DNA of 36,540 bases from Desulfuromonas sp. (GTDB lineage: Bacteria; Desulfobacterota; Desulfuromonadia; Desulfuromonadales; SZUA-401), in the NCBI GenBank assembly GCA_002869605.1, contig PKUI01000095.1:1-36540 (forward strand). The letters are read 5' to 3'. The notes below the pieces were generated by a model. The model had not been told where the DNA came from. It did no database searches and saw nothing but the letters and a program-made list of their open reading frames with translations. Position numbers and translations under genes: made by a program. This document shows positions 20,379-29,761 of this stretch, in pieces (position 1 is the stretch's first letter; each line of letters starts with the position of its first letter).

Positions 20379-22137
20379 CAATCTCTCCAAACGCGTCGAA
20401 ATTGCACACCTGCTCGCATACCTTGCAGCCGACACAAAGCAGGGCGTTGACAACCGCCTTCCCCTTGTCCCCATCAGTGCTCTCCTGCCACTCGATGGCC
20501 GGGCAACCGATTTTCAAGCAGGCCCGGCACGAAGCACATCTGTCAGGATAAACCTTGAGCGGAGTCTGGCGCTCTCCACTGCCCCGGCGTTCGAGCATGC
20601 AGGTACGACGTGCGATAACAACCGACGGTTCGGCCGTTGCCATCGCTTCCTGAAGAGCCATCCGCGTTGCCTCCAGGTTGTTGGGGTCAACGACCTGTAA
20701 ATGCTTAACGCCGATAGCCTTACACAATGTTTCAAGATCGACCTGAGATGTAACGTCTCCGCGGAGGGTGAAGCCGGTACCGGGGTTATCCTGACGGCCG
20801 GTCATCCCGGTCGCGGAGTTGTCCAGAATCACCACGGTCGCCGTCGATTGATTATATACCAGGTCCATCAAGCTATTAACGCCGGTGTGAAGAAAGGTCG
20901 AGTCACCTATCACGCCGACCACTTTTTGCTGCTCCGCACCAGACAGCGCCTTGGCCAGTCCGGTGGCCGTGCTAACACCGGCCCCCATGCAGACACAGCT
21001 ATCCATCGCTGAAAGCGGCGGCAAGGCTGCAAGGGTGTAGCAACCGATATCCCCCGTTACAAAGGCACCGAGTCTCTTGAGCACGTGAAACAGCCCACGA
21101 TGCCCGCACCCGGGGCACATGTTCGGCGGTCTGCCGGGCAACTCTTCGTTAACGGTGTAAGACGCATCAAGGGGCTGACCTTTGACAGCTACGGCCACAC
21201 GTTCCGGGGTAAGCTCCCCGCAAATCGGGAATATCTCCTTGCCGATCACCTCGATACCCATCGCCTTCACAGTATCTTCGATAAAGGGATCGAGTTCCTC
21301 GACAACATAGAGTTTTTTAACCGACGCGGCAAAATCACGGATCATCTGTTTCGGCAGAGGGTAGACCATGCCGAGCTTAAGCACCGATGCGCCAGGGAAC
21401 ACCTCCTTGGCGTATTGATAGGAGATCCCCGAGGTGATCACCCCGACCTCAGGGTCGCCGGCTTCTACACGATTGAAGGGCTGCGTGCAGGCCCAACTTT
21501 CAAGATCAAGCAGACGTTGCTCAACCAGAGGATGACGGCGTCGTGCATTTGCCGGCAACATGACCAGTTTCGCGGGATCGCGTTGCAGACACGGTTCGGG
21601 GAGACCCGTCACCGGCTCCAGAGGAGTAACGATCGACTTGCCATGTGAAATGCGCGTGGTTGAACGCAGAATAACCGGGGTGTCGAACTGCTCGCTGATT
21701 TCAAAGCCGAGACGCGTAAAAGCACGGGCCTCTTCACTATCTGCCGGTTCAAGCATCGGTACCTTGGCGAACCTGGCATAGTGGCGGCTGTCCTGTTCAT
21801 CCTGACTCGAATGCATCTCCGGGTCGTCTGCTACGACTAAGACCAACCCGCCGCGCACACCGATATACGAAAGAGTAAAAAGAGGATCCGCGGCGACATT
21901 CAAGCCAACATGCTTCATCGTCGCCAGTGCTCTGGCACCACCGAAAGAAGCGCCTATAGCGACCTCGAGGGCAACCTTCTCGTTCGGGGCCCAGGAAGCG
22001 TCGACATCTTTATAATCAATTATGTTTTCGAGAATTTCCGTGCTCGGCGTACCGGGATAGGCCGAAGCAACCCTGACTCCCGCCTCGTAGGCACCGCGAG
22101 CTATCGCCTCGTTTCCAGATAAGATTGTGCGTTCCAT
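20368..22137 (-). CDS. iorA: Indolepyruvate:ferredoxin oxidoreductase alpha subunit
   Basis: The 589-residue TPP- and Fe-S-dependent subunit starts at ATG 22137 after AAGGAGACAC. Domain order: N-terminal pyrimidine-binding domain (SAYPGTPSTEILENI, about residues 27-41), a transketolase C-like middle domain, and the TPP-binding domain near 330-500 (CPGCGHRGLFHVL; GDST followed about 25 residues later by ILDN). The C-terminus has two ferredoxin-type cluster motifs, CASCRACLKIGCP and CVGCKVCEQVC. It oxidises indolepyruvate, phenylpyruvate or hydroxyphenylpyruvate made by transamination of aromatic amino acids. Together with the PaaK ligases it forms a likely aromatic amino-acid catabolic or biosynthetic module. 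Confidence 0.96.
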   Translation of the reverse strand: MERTILSGNEAIARGAYEAGVRVASAYPGTPSTEILENIIDYKDVDASWAPNEKVALEVAIGASFGGARALATMKHVGLNVAADPLFTLSYIGVRGGLVLVVADDPEMHSSQDEQDSRHYARFAKVPMLEPADSEEARAFTRLGFEISEQFDTPVILRSTTRISHGKSIVTPLEPVTGLPEPCLQRDPAKLVMLPANARRRHPLVEQRLLDLESWACTQPFNRVEAGDPEVGVITSGISYQYAKEVFPGASVLKLGMVYPLPKQMIRDFAASVKKLYVVEELDPFIEDTVKAMGIEVIGKEIFPICGELTPERVAVAVKGQPLDASYTVNEELPGRPPNMCPGCGHRGLFHVLKRLGAFVTGDIGCYTLAALPPLSAMDSCVCMGAGVSTATGLAKALSGAEQQKVVGVIGDSTFLHTGVNSLMDLVYNQSTATVVILDNSATGMTGRQDNPGTGFTLRGDVTSQVDLETLCKAIGVKHLQVVDPNNLEATRMALQEAMATAEPSVVIARRTCMLERRGSGERQTPLKVYPDRCASCRACLKIGCPAIEWQESTDGDKGKAVVNALLCVGCKVCEQVCNFDAFGEIDGE

Positions 22138-22219
22138 GTGTCTCCTTAAAACCGAAAAACTGTTGATATTCAAAGGATATGACTATAGCGAAAAAGATCT
22201 CACAGATCAATGAAAGTAA

Positions 22220-23137
22220 CTAGGAGACTGCATTGGCGGCTCTGAGAATACCACCCTCGAGAAGGCCAAAATCACTTACTGTCATTCGCGGGCAGCCGCA
22301 GAAATCTACCACCGACTCAACGATCCTGAGACCCGGAAGAATCAGGTCCCCCCTCCCCTTTTCCATTCCTGGCAGCAGCTCACGCTCCTGCGGGGCAAGC
22401 GGCTCGAGTTGCTCGTGCAGGATCTGCAGTGAAAGAGTGTCAAGCTGGTGGTTGTTAATCCGTCGCCAGTCGTAGTCGATCATCTTCAGATCAAGCGCAG
22501 CGAGCGTGGTTACGGTTCCTGCCGTGCCAATCGGAAGTGTTCCGGCCGGCAACGGGAAGGGAATGCCACAGCGCACCAGGTCTTCATCGAGCAGACGTAA
22601 TGTGCGATCGATGTGAGCCTGCTGGGCTACCGGCCCCGGCAGGTGTTCGCACAACATAACCGTGCCGAGGGGATAGCTGCGCCAGAACCTGGGTTGTCCA
22701 TCAACCACATATACGAACTCTGTGCTTCCACCGCCGATATCGAAGATCAGAGCATGTTCCGGCACCTCATCCAGGGCCGAGAGCACACCGGCACAGGAAA
22801 GCTCAGCTTCCAAGTCACCGGGAATGATTTCAAGGTCGAATGCCGTCTCGGCATGGACCCGCGCTAAAAAACTCTCGGCGTTGACTGCGCGTCGCAGCGC
22901 CTCTGTGGCAACCGCCGAGACAGCTGCAACCGACGTCTTTGTTAATGCTTCGGAAAACTCGACAAGAGTGGCAAGGGTACGACCCATAGCGGAGTCCGAC
23001 AACCCCGTCTCAGGAGTGAAGCCGCCGCCAAGGCGGGTGATACTTCGCAGGTAGGAACTGGGGATAATCTTGCCCTGACGGGCCTCTCCCAACAGAAGCC
23101 GTACGGTGTTGGTGCCGACATCGAGAGAGGCGTACAT
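22220..23137 (-). CDS. Exopolyphosphatase / pppGpp phosphatase family protein
   Basis: A 305-residue Ppx/GppA protein of the ASKHA fold. MYASLDVGTNTVRLLL is the first phosphate-binding motif, FDIGGGSTEFV (about 130-140) the second, and GTAGTVTTLAAL the adenosine-region motif. It has only the core domain; the C-terminal HD-like domain of long Ppx enzymes is absent. That short form occurs widely and leaves open whether polyphosphate or pppGpp is the substrate. The ATG follows directly on the TAG of the Na/Pi transporter gene with no spacer, so translation is probably coupled. The pairing supports a role in phosphate or polyphosphate balance. Confidence 0.92.
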   Translation of the reverse strand: MYASLDVGTNTVRLLLGEARQGKIIPSSYLRSITRLGGGFTPETGLSDSAMGRTLATLVEFSEALTKTSVAAVSAVATEALRRAVNAESFLARVHAETAFDLEIIPGDLEAELSCAGVLSALDEVPEHALIFDIGGGSTEFVYVVDGQPRFWRSYPLGTVMLCEHLPGPVAQQAHIDRTLRLLDEDLVRCGIPFPLPAGTLPIGTAGTVTTLAALDLKMIDYDWRRINNHQLDTLSLQILHEQLEPLAPQERELLPGMEKGRGDLILPGLRIVESVVDFCGCPRMTVSDFGLLEGGILRAANAVS

Positions 23138-24847
23138 CTATTTCCGGCCTACTACCGCCTGGGCAACATTGTAGGTATGATCCCCAATTTTTTCGAAATT
23201 ATGCAGCATGTCGATAAACAACAAACCAGGTAACACAGCACAATCACCGGTGTTCAAGCGAGCAATATGGTTATTACGCAGATCTTCTTCAAGCTCATCA
23301 ATGGTGTCTTCTAACTGGTCTGCTTGCGGAAAAACCACGTCATCCGACGCCCGTTTCTCGAGAGACTCTACAACGAACTGAATAAACTTTTGGGAGGCAA
23401 CCGCAATCTGGCCGATTTCGAAGTCAGCGACTTCTGAAAACATCACCTTCTGTTCCGTCTTACGCAGAGCTAACTGCCAAAGGTTTTCACAATGATCACC
23501 GACCCGTTCAAGGTTGTTGACCATGTGCATCATCGAAGTAATTTCGCGAGAAGTATCAGCCGTAACCGATTTCTGTGACAAGGCGACAAGGAAATCAGTA
23601 ATCTCCTTCTGCAACATGTCAATCAGCTCTTCTTTTTTCTCTAGCGCCTCAACCCGTTTGTGCTGTGCGTCGTTGAAGAACTCAATCGTGTCACCCAGGA
23701 GATCTCTGGCGGTCTCAGCCATGCGATGCACTTCAGCGCGGGCCTGCCCAAGGGCAATCGGCGGGGTATTAAGGACCCGGTTATCGATATACTTAAGGTG
23801 GTACTCCATCTCGTGATCTTTACCGGGCAACATGATGGTCGTAATTTTTGCCAAAACACCTACCAAGGGCAGAAAGATCAGGGTATTGACAATGTTGAAC
23901 ATGGTGTGCGTATTGGCAATATGGCGCGCTATAAACGGCTTGTCGCCGATCGAAGCGCCGAGAACACTTGCCTGTTCGGCCGTAGTGACAACGAAATCCG
24001 CAGCACCTCCTGCCGCCGTCTCTGTCATCAAGGCAATGAACTTCATAAAAACGGGCATCAGCACCAGCATGTAAGCGACACCGATAACGTTGAACATCAG
24101 GTGGGCCAGAGCCGTCCTGCGTGCCGCGAGGTTCGTGCCGATGGCTGCGAGATTAGCGGTGATGGTGGTGCCTATATTTTCACCAAGAATCAGCGCAACG
24201 CTCCCTTCAAAGGTCAACAGTCCGGAAGAAGCAAGAGCTAGAGTAATGCCGATGGTCGCACTGCTGCTCTGTACGACTATCGTCATGATGGCGCCGATCA
24301 GCACACCGAGTAGCGGGTTGTGGCCAACTTGAGTGAACATTGCCTGAAATTCGGGGCTCGATTTAAGCGGGATGAACGCATCCTTCATAATCGAGAGCCC
24401 GAAGAAAAGGATACCGAACCCGAGCATGATCTCCCCGACGTACTGCCAGCGCCGGTTGCGAGCAAATAGCTTGAAGCCCGCACCGACGCCGATGGCCGGC
24501 AAGGCATATTTCGTGATCTTAAAGGCAATCAACTGGGCGGTCACGGTCGTGCCGATATTCGCACCGAGGACGACACCGATAGACTGCACCAGTGACATCA
24601 ACCCGGCATTAACGAAGCCGACCACCATAACCGTTGTCGCACTCGACGACTGAATGATGGCGGTGACGGCAACCCCCACCAGGGTACCGATGAAGCGATT
24701 AGCAGTCAGCGCGGCGAGTATTTTTCGCATCCGGTCGCCGGCAACTTTTTGCAGGCCTTCCGACATGACTTTCATGCCGAAAAGAAACAGCCCCAAGCCA
24801 CCGACAAGCCCGAAAATAAGCTTCTGATTCATCAGGATATCAAGCAT
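23138..24847 (-). CDS. Na+/phosphate symporter with C-terminal PhoU-like domain
   Basis: The 569-residue membrane protein belongs to the NptA / PF02690 family. Two inverted halves each carry the substrate-motif QSSSAT (IIQSSSATTVMVVGF near residue 65 and VQSSSATIGITLA near 195). Multiple hydrophobic segments extend to about residue 350. The cytosolic C-terminus (about 365-569) is a helical PhoU-like domain with two repeats (MMHMVNNLERVGDHCENLW and FIDMLHNFEKIGDHTYNVA), which would sense or gate transport. ATG 24847 follows CGAGG. The start lies close to the upstream terminator, and a TATAAT hexamer sits just before it, so it probably begins a transcript that includes ppx. Confidence 0.93.
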   Translation of the reverse strand: MLDILMNQKLIFGLVGGLGLFLFGMKVMSEGLQKVAGDRMRKILAALTANRFIGTLVGVAVTAIIQSSSATTVMVVGFVNAGLMSLVQSIGVVLGANIGTTVTAQLIAFKITKYALPAIGVGAGFKLFARNRRWQYVGEIMLGFGILFFGLSIMKDAFIPLKSSPEFQAMFTQVGHNPLLGVLIGAIMTIVVQSSSATIGITLALASSGLLTFEGSVALILGENIGTTITANLAAIGTNLAARRTALAHLMFNVIGVAYMLVLMPVFMKFIALMTETAAGGAADFVVTTAEQASVLGASIGDKPFIARHIANTHTMFNIVNTLIFLPLVGVLAKITTIMLPGKDHEMEYHLKYIDNRVLNTPPIALGQARAEVHRMAETARDLLGDTIEFFNDAQHKRVEALEKKEELIDMLQKEITDFLVALSQKSVTADTSREITSMMHMVNNLERVGDHCENLWQLALRKTEQKVMFSEVADFEIGQIAVASQKFIQFVVESLEKRASDDVVFPQADQLEDTIDELEEDLRNNHIARLNTGDCAVLPGLLFIDMLHNFEKIGDHTYNVAQAVVGRK

Positions 24848-24888
24848 GGTTACCTCGTGACAGCGTAATTATAAGCCCGCCGGATAAT

Positions 24889-24914
24889 AAAAAAGCCCGG
24901 CTTTTGGCCGGGCT
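24889..24914 (-). terminator. Intrinsic terminator of the OmpA/lipoprotein operon
   Basis: AGCCCGGC and GCCGGGCT around TTTTG form an 8-bp GC-rich stem. On the minus strand it is followed by a T-run of six. It lies about 20 nt after the stop of the lipoprotein gene. Confidence 0.9.
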
Positions 24915-24934
24915 GAAGTTTACTGTAGCGGGGG

Positions 24935-25567
24935 TTATTTATCAACGATAAATGGAAAAACGAAGCGGTTGTCAGAAGTGGTATCAGAGCCTGGAAGATC
25001 GACCCGAACCTCGAACGCCGTCATATCGGTCAGGTCACATACGAAATAAACCAAGCCGGAAATACGATTCCCGGGACCGACGGGCTCCGTGGAGAGCGCC
25101 TGAGTAAAGATATCCTGTGGATGGTTGGCGGCGTAGTAAGGAAGATCACTGGTAAATGTATTGAAGTGGGAACCTCTCTGGGCATCTTCCAGGTAATAAT
25201 AACCGACGTACGGATAGGGAACCAGGTAAGGAAGGTCTCGCGACACCATCTCCTTCACCTGAGCAGGAGTAATCGTAGAGAACTGACGTCCATCGGTAGC
25301 AACAAGATGGACCCTGTCAAAGGGAAACGACCAGGGGGCTACGGTGTTGTTGCGAACCTCAAAATAAAAACTGGTGATGTTGTCAACCTGACGGTACGGT
25401 GCGTAATAAAGATCCTGCATGTGCACACTCATCGCAACGCCGTTTTTATCGATCTGCTGTGACCCTTTAGCCAAATCGACAATACCACCCGCGACCTGAC
25501 GGGGGATAATTTTAGGGCTACATCCGAACAGTAGTACCAAACATAACAACAGGGCGATTCTTGACAT
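24935..25567 (-). CDS. Hypothetical lipoprotein
   Basis: A 210-residue protein with a lipoprotein signal peptide: basic MSRIA, hydrophobic LLLCLVLLF, lipobox LFGC with the lipidated Cys at about residue 16. The residue after Cys is Ser, which favours outer-membrane sorting under the E. coli rule. The mature part is Tyr-rich, with PYVGYYYLEDAQRGSHF and a C-terminal beta-rich section. I do not recognise a named family. It ends the operon of OmpA-family and cNMP-binding genes and is followed by a terminator. The 28-nt gap to the preceding gene suggests co-transcription. A role in the cell envelope is inferred from location only. Confidence 0.85.
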   Translation of the reverse strand: MSRIALLLCLVLLFGCSPKIIPRQVAGGIVDLAKGSQQIDKNGVAMSVHMQDLYYAPYRQVDNITSFYFEVRNNTVAPWSFPFDRVHLVATDGRQFSTITPAQVKEMVSRDLPYLVPYPYVGYYYLEDAQRGSHFNTFTSDLPYYAANHPQDIFTQALSTEPVGPGNRISGLVYFVCDLTDMTAFEVRVDLPGSDTTSDNRFVFPFIVDK

Positions 25568-25595
25568 AGGTGCTCACGACTCTAGAAGAGATCAA

Positions 25596-26066
25596 TCAAG
25601 CTGTCTGTCTAACAATCCCCATGAGGATCATCTCGCGATATTCCTGATTGTTCTCTCGAATCCGGTTACAGAAAAGCGCCACCAGGTTACGGACGAAACG
25701 CAGCCCGGACGCAGGATGGTCACGGCACAAGAGGTCAAAATCAGGTCGTTCAAGACGCCATAAGATCGTATCACTGCTGACACGGGCCGTTGCAGAGCGT
25801 GGCGCTTCGTCCAGAACGGCGAGTTCACCAAACACCTCTCCGGGGCCGACACTAACCAGTAGTTGTTCATCACCCTCGGAAAGCATCTTGGAGATATCCA
25901 CCTCTCCGCTCTCGACCAGGTAGAGAGACTCACCCGGCATATTCTCGACAAACACTGTCTTGCCGGCAGCAATCTCCTTTTTCTTAAACATCGGCAGCAG
26001 GATATTGAGGTCAATCAACTCCAACTCCTTGAAAACCATGCATTGTTTGAGAAATTCGAGCTCCAT
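25596..26066 (-). CDS. Cyclic nucleotide-binding domain protein
   Basis: The protein is 156 residues from ATG 26066; a GTG two codons earlier overlaps the AGGTGG site. It consists of one CRP-type cNMP-binding domain. The phosphate-binding cassette is GEVFGELAVLDEAPRSATARV (about residues 75-95), with the conserved Glu and Arg that contact the cyclic phosphate. There is no helix-turn-helix, transmembrane helix or enzymatic domain, so it is a stand-alone receiver, perhaps acting by protein contact. The gene lies 10 nt from the small OmpA gene. Whether it binds cAMP or cGMP, or none, cannot be told. Confidence 0.9.
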   Translation of the reverse strand: MELEFLKQCMVFKELELIDLNILLPMFKKKEIAAGKTVFVENMPGESLYLVESGEVDISKMLSEGDEQLLVSVGPGEVFGELAVLDEAPRSATARVSSDTILWRLERPDFDLLCRDHPASGLRFVRNLVALFCNRIRENNQEYREMILMGIVRQTA

Positions 26067-26075
26067 GGCCACCTG

Positions 26076-26549
26076 CTACTGTGTAATGACGCTATCGATA
26101 TTGGCGACCCTCAAGCCGAGAGAGTCATCGTAAAAAGCAATTTGCACACGTTTCTCTGCAGCAACTTTACCGGATCCATATCCATTGAAATAGAGGTCGA
26201 GTTCAAATCCGTAACGGTCCATCAAGTAACTCTGCACTTCCATCGCCCGTTGCATGGAGAGCACCAGGCTGTACTCATCTTTCCCCTCCTGAGTGGCATA
26301 ACCCTCTATACGAATGACCTTGTCATCATCGAGTAAAGCCTTGAGGTCACCAACAACACGGTCGAGAGACTTTTGAGAACCCTCTGTAAGCTTATGCGAT
26401 CCATGCGTGAAATCAAGTGATACCAGAACATTACGATGACTCATGAATTCGGCAAATTCATTCAACGCGTCGGATGCGGACCAGGCAGCAGGAACGAGCA
26501 ATATCAGAATCAGCGCAGCAATAATGGCTAGTGAACGAAACATGAACAT
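26076..26549 (-). CDS. Small OmpA/MotB-domain protein
   Basis: A 157-residue secreted protein. The signal peptide (MFMFRSLAIIAALILILLVPAAWS) is followed by one OmpA-C-like domain. The motif IRIEGYATQEGKDEYSLVLSM aligns with the peptidoglycan-binding signature (GHTDxxGxxxYNxxLSxxRA), but the usual HTD is replaced by YAT and the 'SxxRA' by MQRA. Binding to diaminopimelate may therefore be weaker or absent. ATG 26549 overlaps the stop of the large OmpA gene as TGATG, with GGAGGA upstream, so translation is coupled to it. Confidence 0.85.
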   Translation of the reverse strand: MFMFRSLAIIAALILILLVPAAWSASDALNEFAEFMSHRNVLVSLDFTHGSHKLTEGSQKSLDRVVGDLKALLDDDKVIRIEGYATQEGKDEYSLVLSMQRAMEVQSYLMDRYGFELDLYFNGYGSGKVAAEKRVQIAFYDDSLGLRVANIDSVITQ

Positions 26550-29500
26550 CAGTTTTCCTCCGGGACCAGCACCAGCAATTCTATCCGTCGATTCAACTGA
26601 CGACCCTCCATTGTCGCGTTACTTTCATACGGTTTTCGTTCACCGAACCCCTTCAAGAACACGACCTCAGGGTTCAGCCCTTCATTAGAAACTAGATGGC
26701 TCGCCACAGATATCGCACGACGCATGGCCAGCGTCTCGTTATACGAAGCAGGTCCGGTACTGTCAGTATGTCCGTCAATGCGCACAATGAACCATTTATC
26801 CAGCTTACGCAGTCGATCCATGACCATCGACAAGGCGCGCCTTCCATCATCAGACAGATCCCACAAACCAAGTTCAAAGGTAAATTCCGGGAGGCGATAT
26901 TTACGATAGACGGTTGTTTTCATGGTCTGGCCTGCCACCGGGATGGGGCCAGACGTGTGGGTTGTAGCCGTTAAGGACTCGGCATCTTGTCCCATTGTCG
27001 CCGACGACGTACTCATCGGTGAGGCCAACGTTTCAGCGGATTGCATTTCTGCGCTCGATGCCGTCATCGGGGCGACAACGGCCGCCAGGACCGTTTGCGT
27101 TTCAGGTGCATGGGCCCCACCACTTGCTGTAGCCATTTGCGAACGATAGTTTGAAGCAGCTGTCGCGCCCTGAGTAGCCGCAGTTCCAGCACCACCGGCA
27201 AGTGCAGTCACGGCCGTAGTTCCGGCACCTGCGGCCGCACCGGCAGCTTCACTGCTGGCAGTGGCGGCACCTATTGTCATGGTCTGAGCCCCTGCGGCAG
27301 CTGAGCCGGCCATAGTGGCACCGGCGCCTTGAGCCTCGACCGAAGTCGTAGCTCCGGCTGCGCTGGCGGTGGTCGCGGCACTCTCAGCGGCGCCGCTTGC
27401 GCTGGCAGTAGTTGTCGCAGCAGCTGTCGCGCCCTGGGTAGCCGCTGTTCCAGCGCCACCGGCAAGTGCAGTCACGGCCGTGGTTCCGGCACCTGCTGCC
27501 ACAGCGGCTGCTTCACTGCTAGCCGAGGCGGCCCCTGCTGTCATGGTCTGAGCCCCTGCGGCGGCTGAGCCGGCCATAGTGGCACCGGTGCCTTGAGCCT
27601 CGACCGAAGTCGTAGCACCGGCTGCGCTAGTGGTGGTTGCGGCACTCTCCGCGGCGCCGCTTGCGCTGGCAGTTGCCGTCGCAGCAGCAGTTCCACCCTG
27701 GGCTACAGCGGAACCAGCGCTGTCCGCAACAGCAGAGGTGCCCGCAACGGGAGCGGAGGCCGAGCCAGCTTCATTGGCCCTTGAACCTTCTGCACCTGAA
27801 GCCGCTGCAGGGGTCACGACGGCAGCCTGATCACTCATAGCAGCTGACGCTGTATCAGCTGCGCCTTCAGTCAAAACACTAGCACCGACAGATGCAGCAG
27901 CCGCTGTCGAACTGCCGGCAGCCCCTGTGGCCGTAGAAGCTGTCGTGGTGGCAGCAGATTCCGTGGCTTTCTGGGCCAGATACGCAGCTCCGGCAAAGGG
28001 TGCTGCGACCACGGCCACCGGTGCCAGCAAAATCCCCTTACCGATTTTCAGCGCCAGATTTTCCCCGTCGTCTTCAGGTTCAGCCTCTGGTTGGAGAGCG
28101 GGGTTAACTGCCGCAACTTCGACCGACTCCGTAGCTTCGAAAGCCTCACTCTCTTCCACATCGACCTTCTGTTGCCACATCTCAGGGGGGCCGAACTGGA
28201 ACACTTCAGAACGCGCACCAATGTGCAGTTTGAACGCTGGTACTTGGCCAGCGCTCAACCTAACTTTGAGCTTGGTCAAGGTAAACGGTTCAAGCTGGTC
28301 GAAAGACAGGTTGTAGTCGACAGGACCCTCTATCCAAACCGGCAGAGCCTGCGCAGCATCATGGTAAAACTCGCCAACCAGGTAGTCCCCCCTAGGTTCA
28401 AGGGTCAGGAAATACGTATTATAGGCCAGTTCTTCATCGACCTTCTGGGCGATGATCTGTTCACCGTTATAGGCAAACTCGCGTAGTGCGTAGCTGCGTC
28501 CGCCCGAAATCGGCTGCATTGGAGCTTGCGGGGCCGTAAGTGCCGCCGGAGCAACCGGCAGAGGTGCGACCGGTAGAGGGGCAACCTGGGTAATGGCCGC
28601 ACCGGTGGCCGCAGCCATCACTGTCGTGAACGGTATCGCCTCATCATCATCCGGTGATACGGCGGGTGTTGCATCGACCTCGTCACGCGTATGTTCGACA
28701 CCTTCGGGGATGCGATAGTCACTGGTCGGAGTAATGACAATCTCTTCCTCCCCCGCCTTGACCGGCACCTCGAATTCGCTCACCGGGTCAATCCCCTCGG
28801 CGGCCGGAAGCTGCAAGACTGCAAGCGGCGCCAGGGTGTTGAGCTGTAGCATCTTAACCGGCTCGGCAACTGGCGCCTGCGCCTCTTCTTCCTCAACATC
28901 AGGCACAGCAGTGATCGGCTTAATGTAGGTACCCGTTCCCTGGCAGGTGTAGAGACCTATGATGGTGCGCCAGTCTGGGCTGTAATCCGAGAGCCCCTGC
29001 GCATAGGCTACGCTCAGTGCAAGGTGCGGAGAGAGGTGATATTGCACACCGAAGGCTGCTTCGGCGGGTGATTCCAGAGCGGACAATACCGTGTCGTCAC
29101 CATCGTACACAGATGTCTCGTACTCGGCCATGAAGCGCAAACGGGGCGTCGGTACATACTCAAGGCCACCGCCATAGACTATATGGTCTGCATCACTCTC
29201 AGTGTCTGCCGTCAGGTAACCACCATTGGCATGCAAGCCGAACTTGCCGTACTTGAGAGTCATAATACCGCGCGACAAATAGTCGGTCATTCCATCGACC
29301 GTAGGGTCGTCGGAAAGATTACGGCGAGCCTGCCCATCGACAGCAAACCGGAACGGACCGGAACGGCTGCCAAGAAGACGCATTTTTAGACCGATGTTGG
29401 CAAAACCACGGTCCGAATAACCGGTGACCGGGTATCCGGTGATATTCTCACCTTCATCACCATTGAAGTTCAGGTTCGGGTAAGACCCGTAGGCCTCTAT

Positions 29501-29740
29501 GAATGAACCGAGTCAGAGGGTAATTGAAAAGGGCAAAATGAAAGTGCTTTTTTCATCCGTCCCATTCTTCAGGATCGCATAGTTACTCCAGAGACCGACA
29601 CAGATACTTCCAGACTGATGAGTATCTGCTGAAGGTTGAGAAATCAGGCCCGAATCACCAAACTGAGTAGGGGTTGCCCAGACAGCAGGAGCGGGAACAG
29701 ATAGAAGCAATGCCAGAAAAAGAGCCCATACTCTTCTCAT
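26549..29740 (-). pseudogene. Large OmpA-family outer membrane protein with Ala-rich repeats, interrupted by an in-frame TGA
   Basis: From ATG 29740 (GGAGGA upstream) the product would be 1063 residues, but codon 76 is TGA (29515-29513). The frame continues without a break, and the next good start is ATG 29383 (codon 120). Order: signal peptide to about residue 22 (VPAPAVWA); a beta-barrel-like part to about 270 (SGLISQPSADT, alternating aromatic strands); a Pro/acid-rich linker; a beta-rich domain about 400-500; a hydrophobic stretch near 560-585 (LLAPVAVVAAPFAGAAYLAQ); an Ala/Thr/Ser/Gly-rich region about 585-930 with 88-residue repeats; and an OmpA-C domain about 945-1063 (VRIDGHTDSTGPASYNETLAMRRA) that should bind peptidoglycan. 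The barrel part vaguely recalls YjbH-type porins. The TGA could be a nonsense mutation (GGA or CGA) or an error. Confidence 0.8.
27162..27689. repeat. Two tandem copies of a 264-bp coding repeat
   Basis: Copies 27162-27425 and 27426-27689 are about 90% identical by eye. A diverged partial third copy follows beyond 27690. Each encodes 88 residues rich in Ala, Gly, Thr and Ser (for example SVEAQG and GATMAGSAAAGAQTM). Because 264 is a multiple of 3, gain or loss of a unit changes protein length without breaking the frame. Confidence 0.9.
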
Positions 29741-29761
29741 TTGAAAACCTGTTCCTCCATT

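Noticed and set aside
27300..27840. Plus-strand Ala/Gly/Ser-rich open frames opposite the OmpA repeats.
   Set aside because: GC-rich repeats open all frames; there are no starts with ribosome sites and no independent conservation.
29476..29515. Selenocysteine read-through at the OmpA TGA: a small hairpin (CGGGT/ACCCG) with a GGTCT-like top lies about 25 nt downstream, as in bacterial SECIS elements.
   Set aside because: The stem is only 5 bp with a 3-nt loop, no Cys is expected at this position, and an outer-membrane barrel strand is an unlikely site. The similar TAA lesions nearby cannot be selenocysteine.
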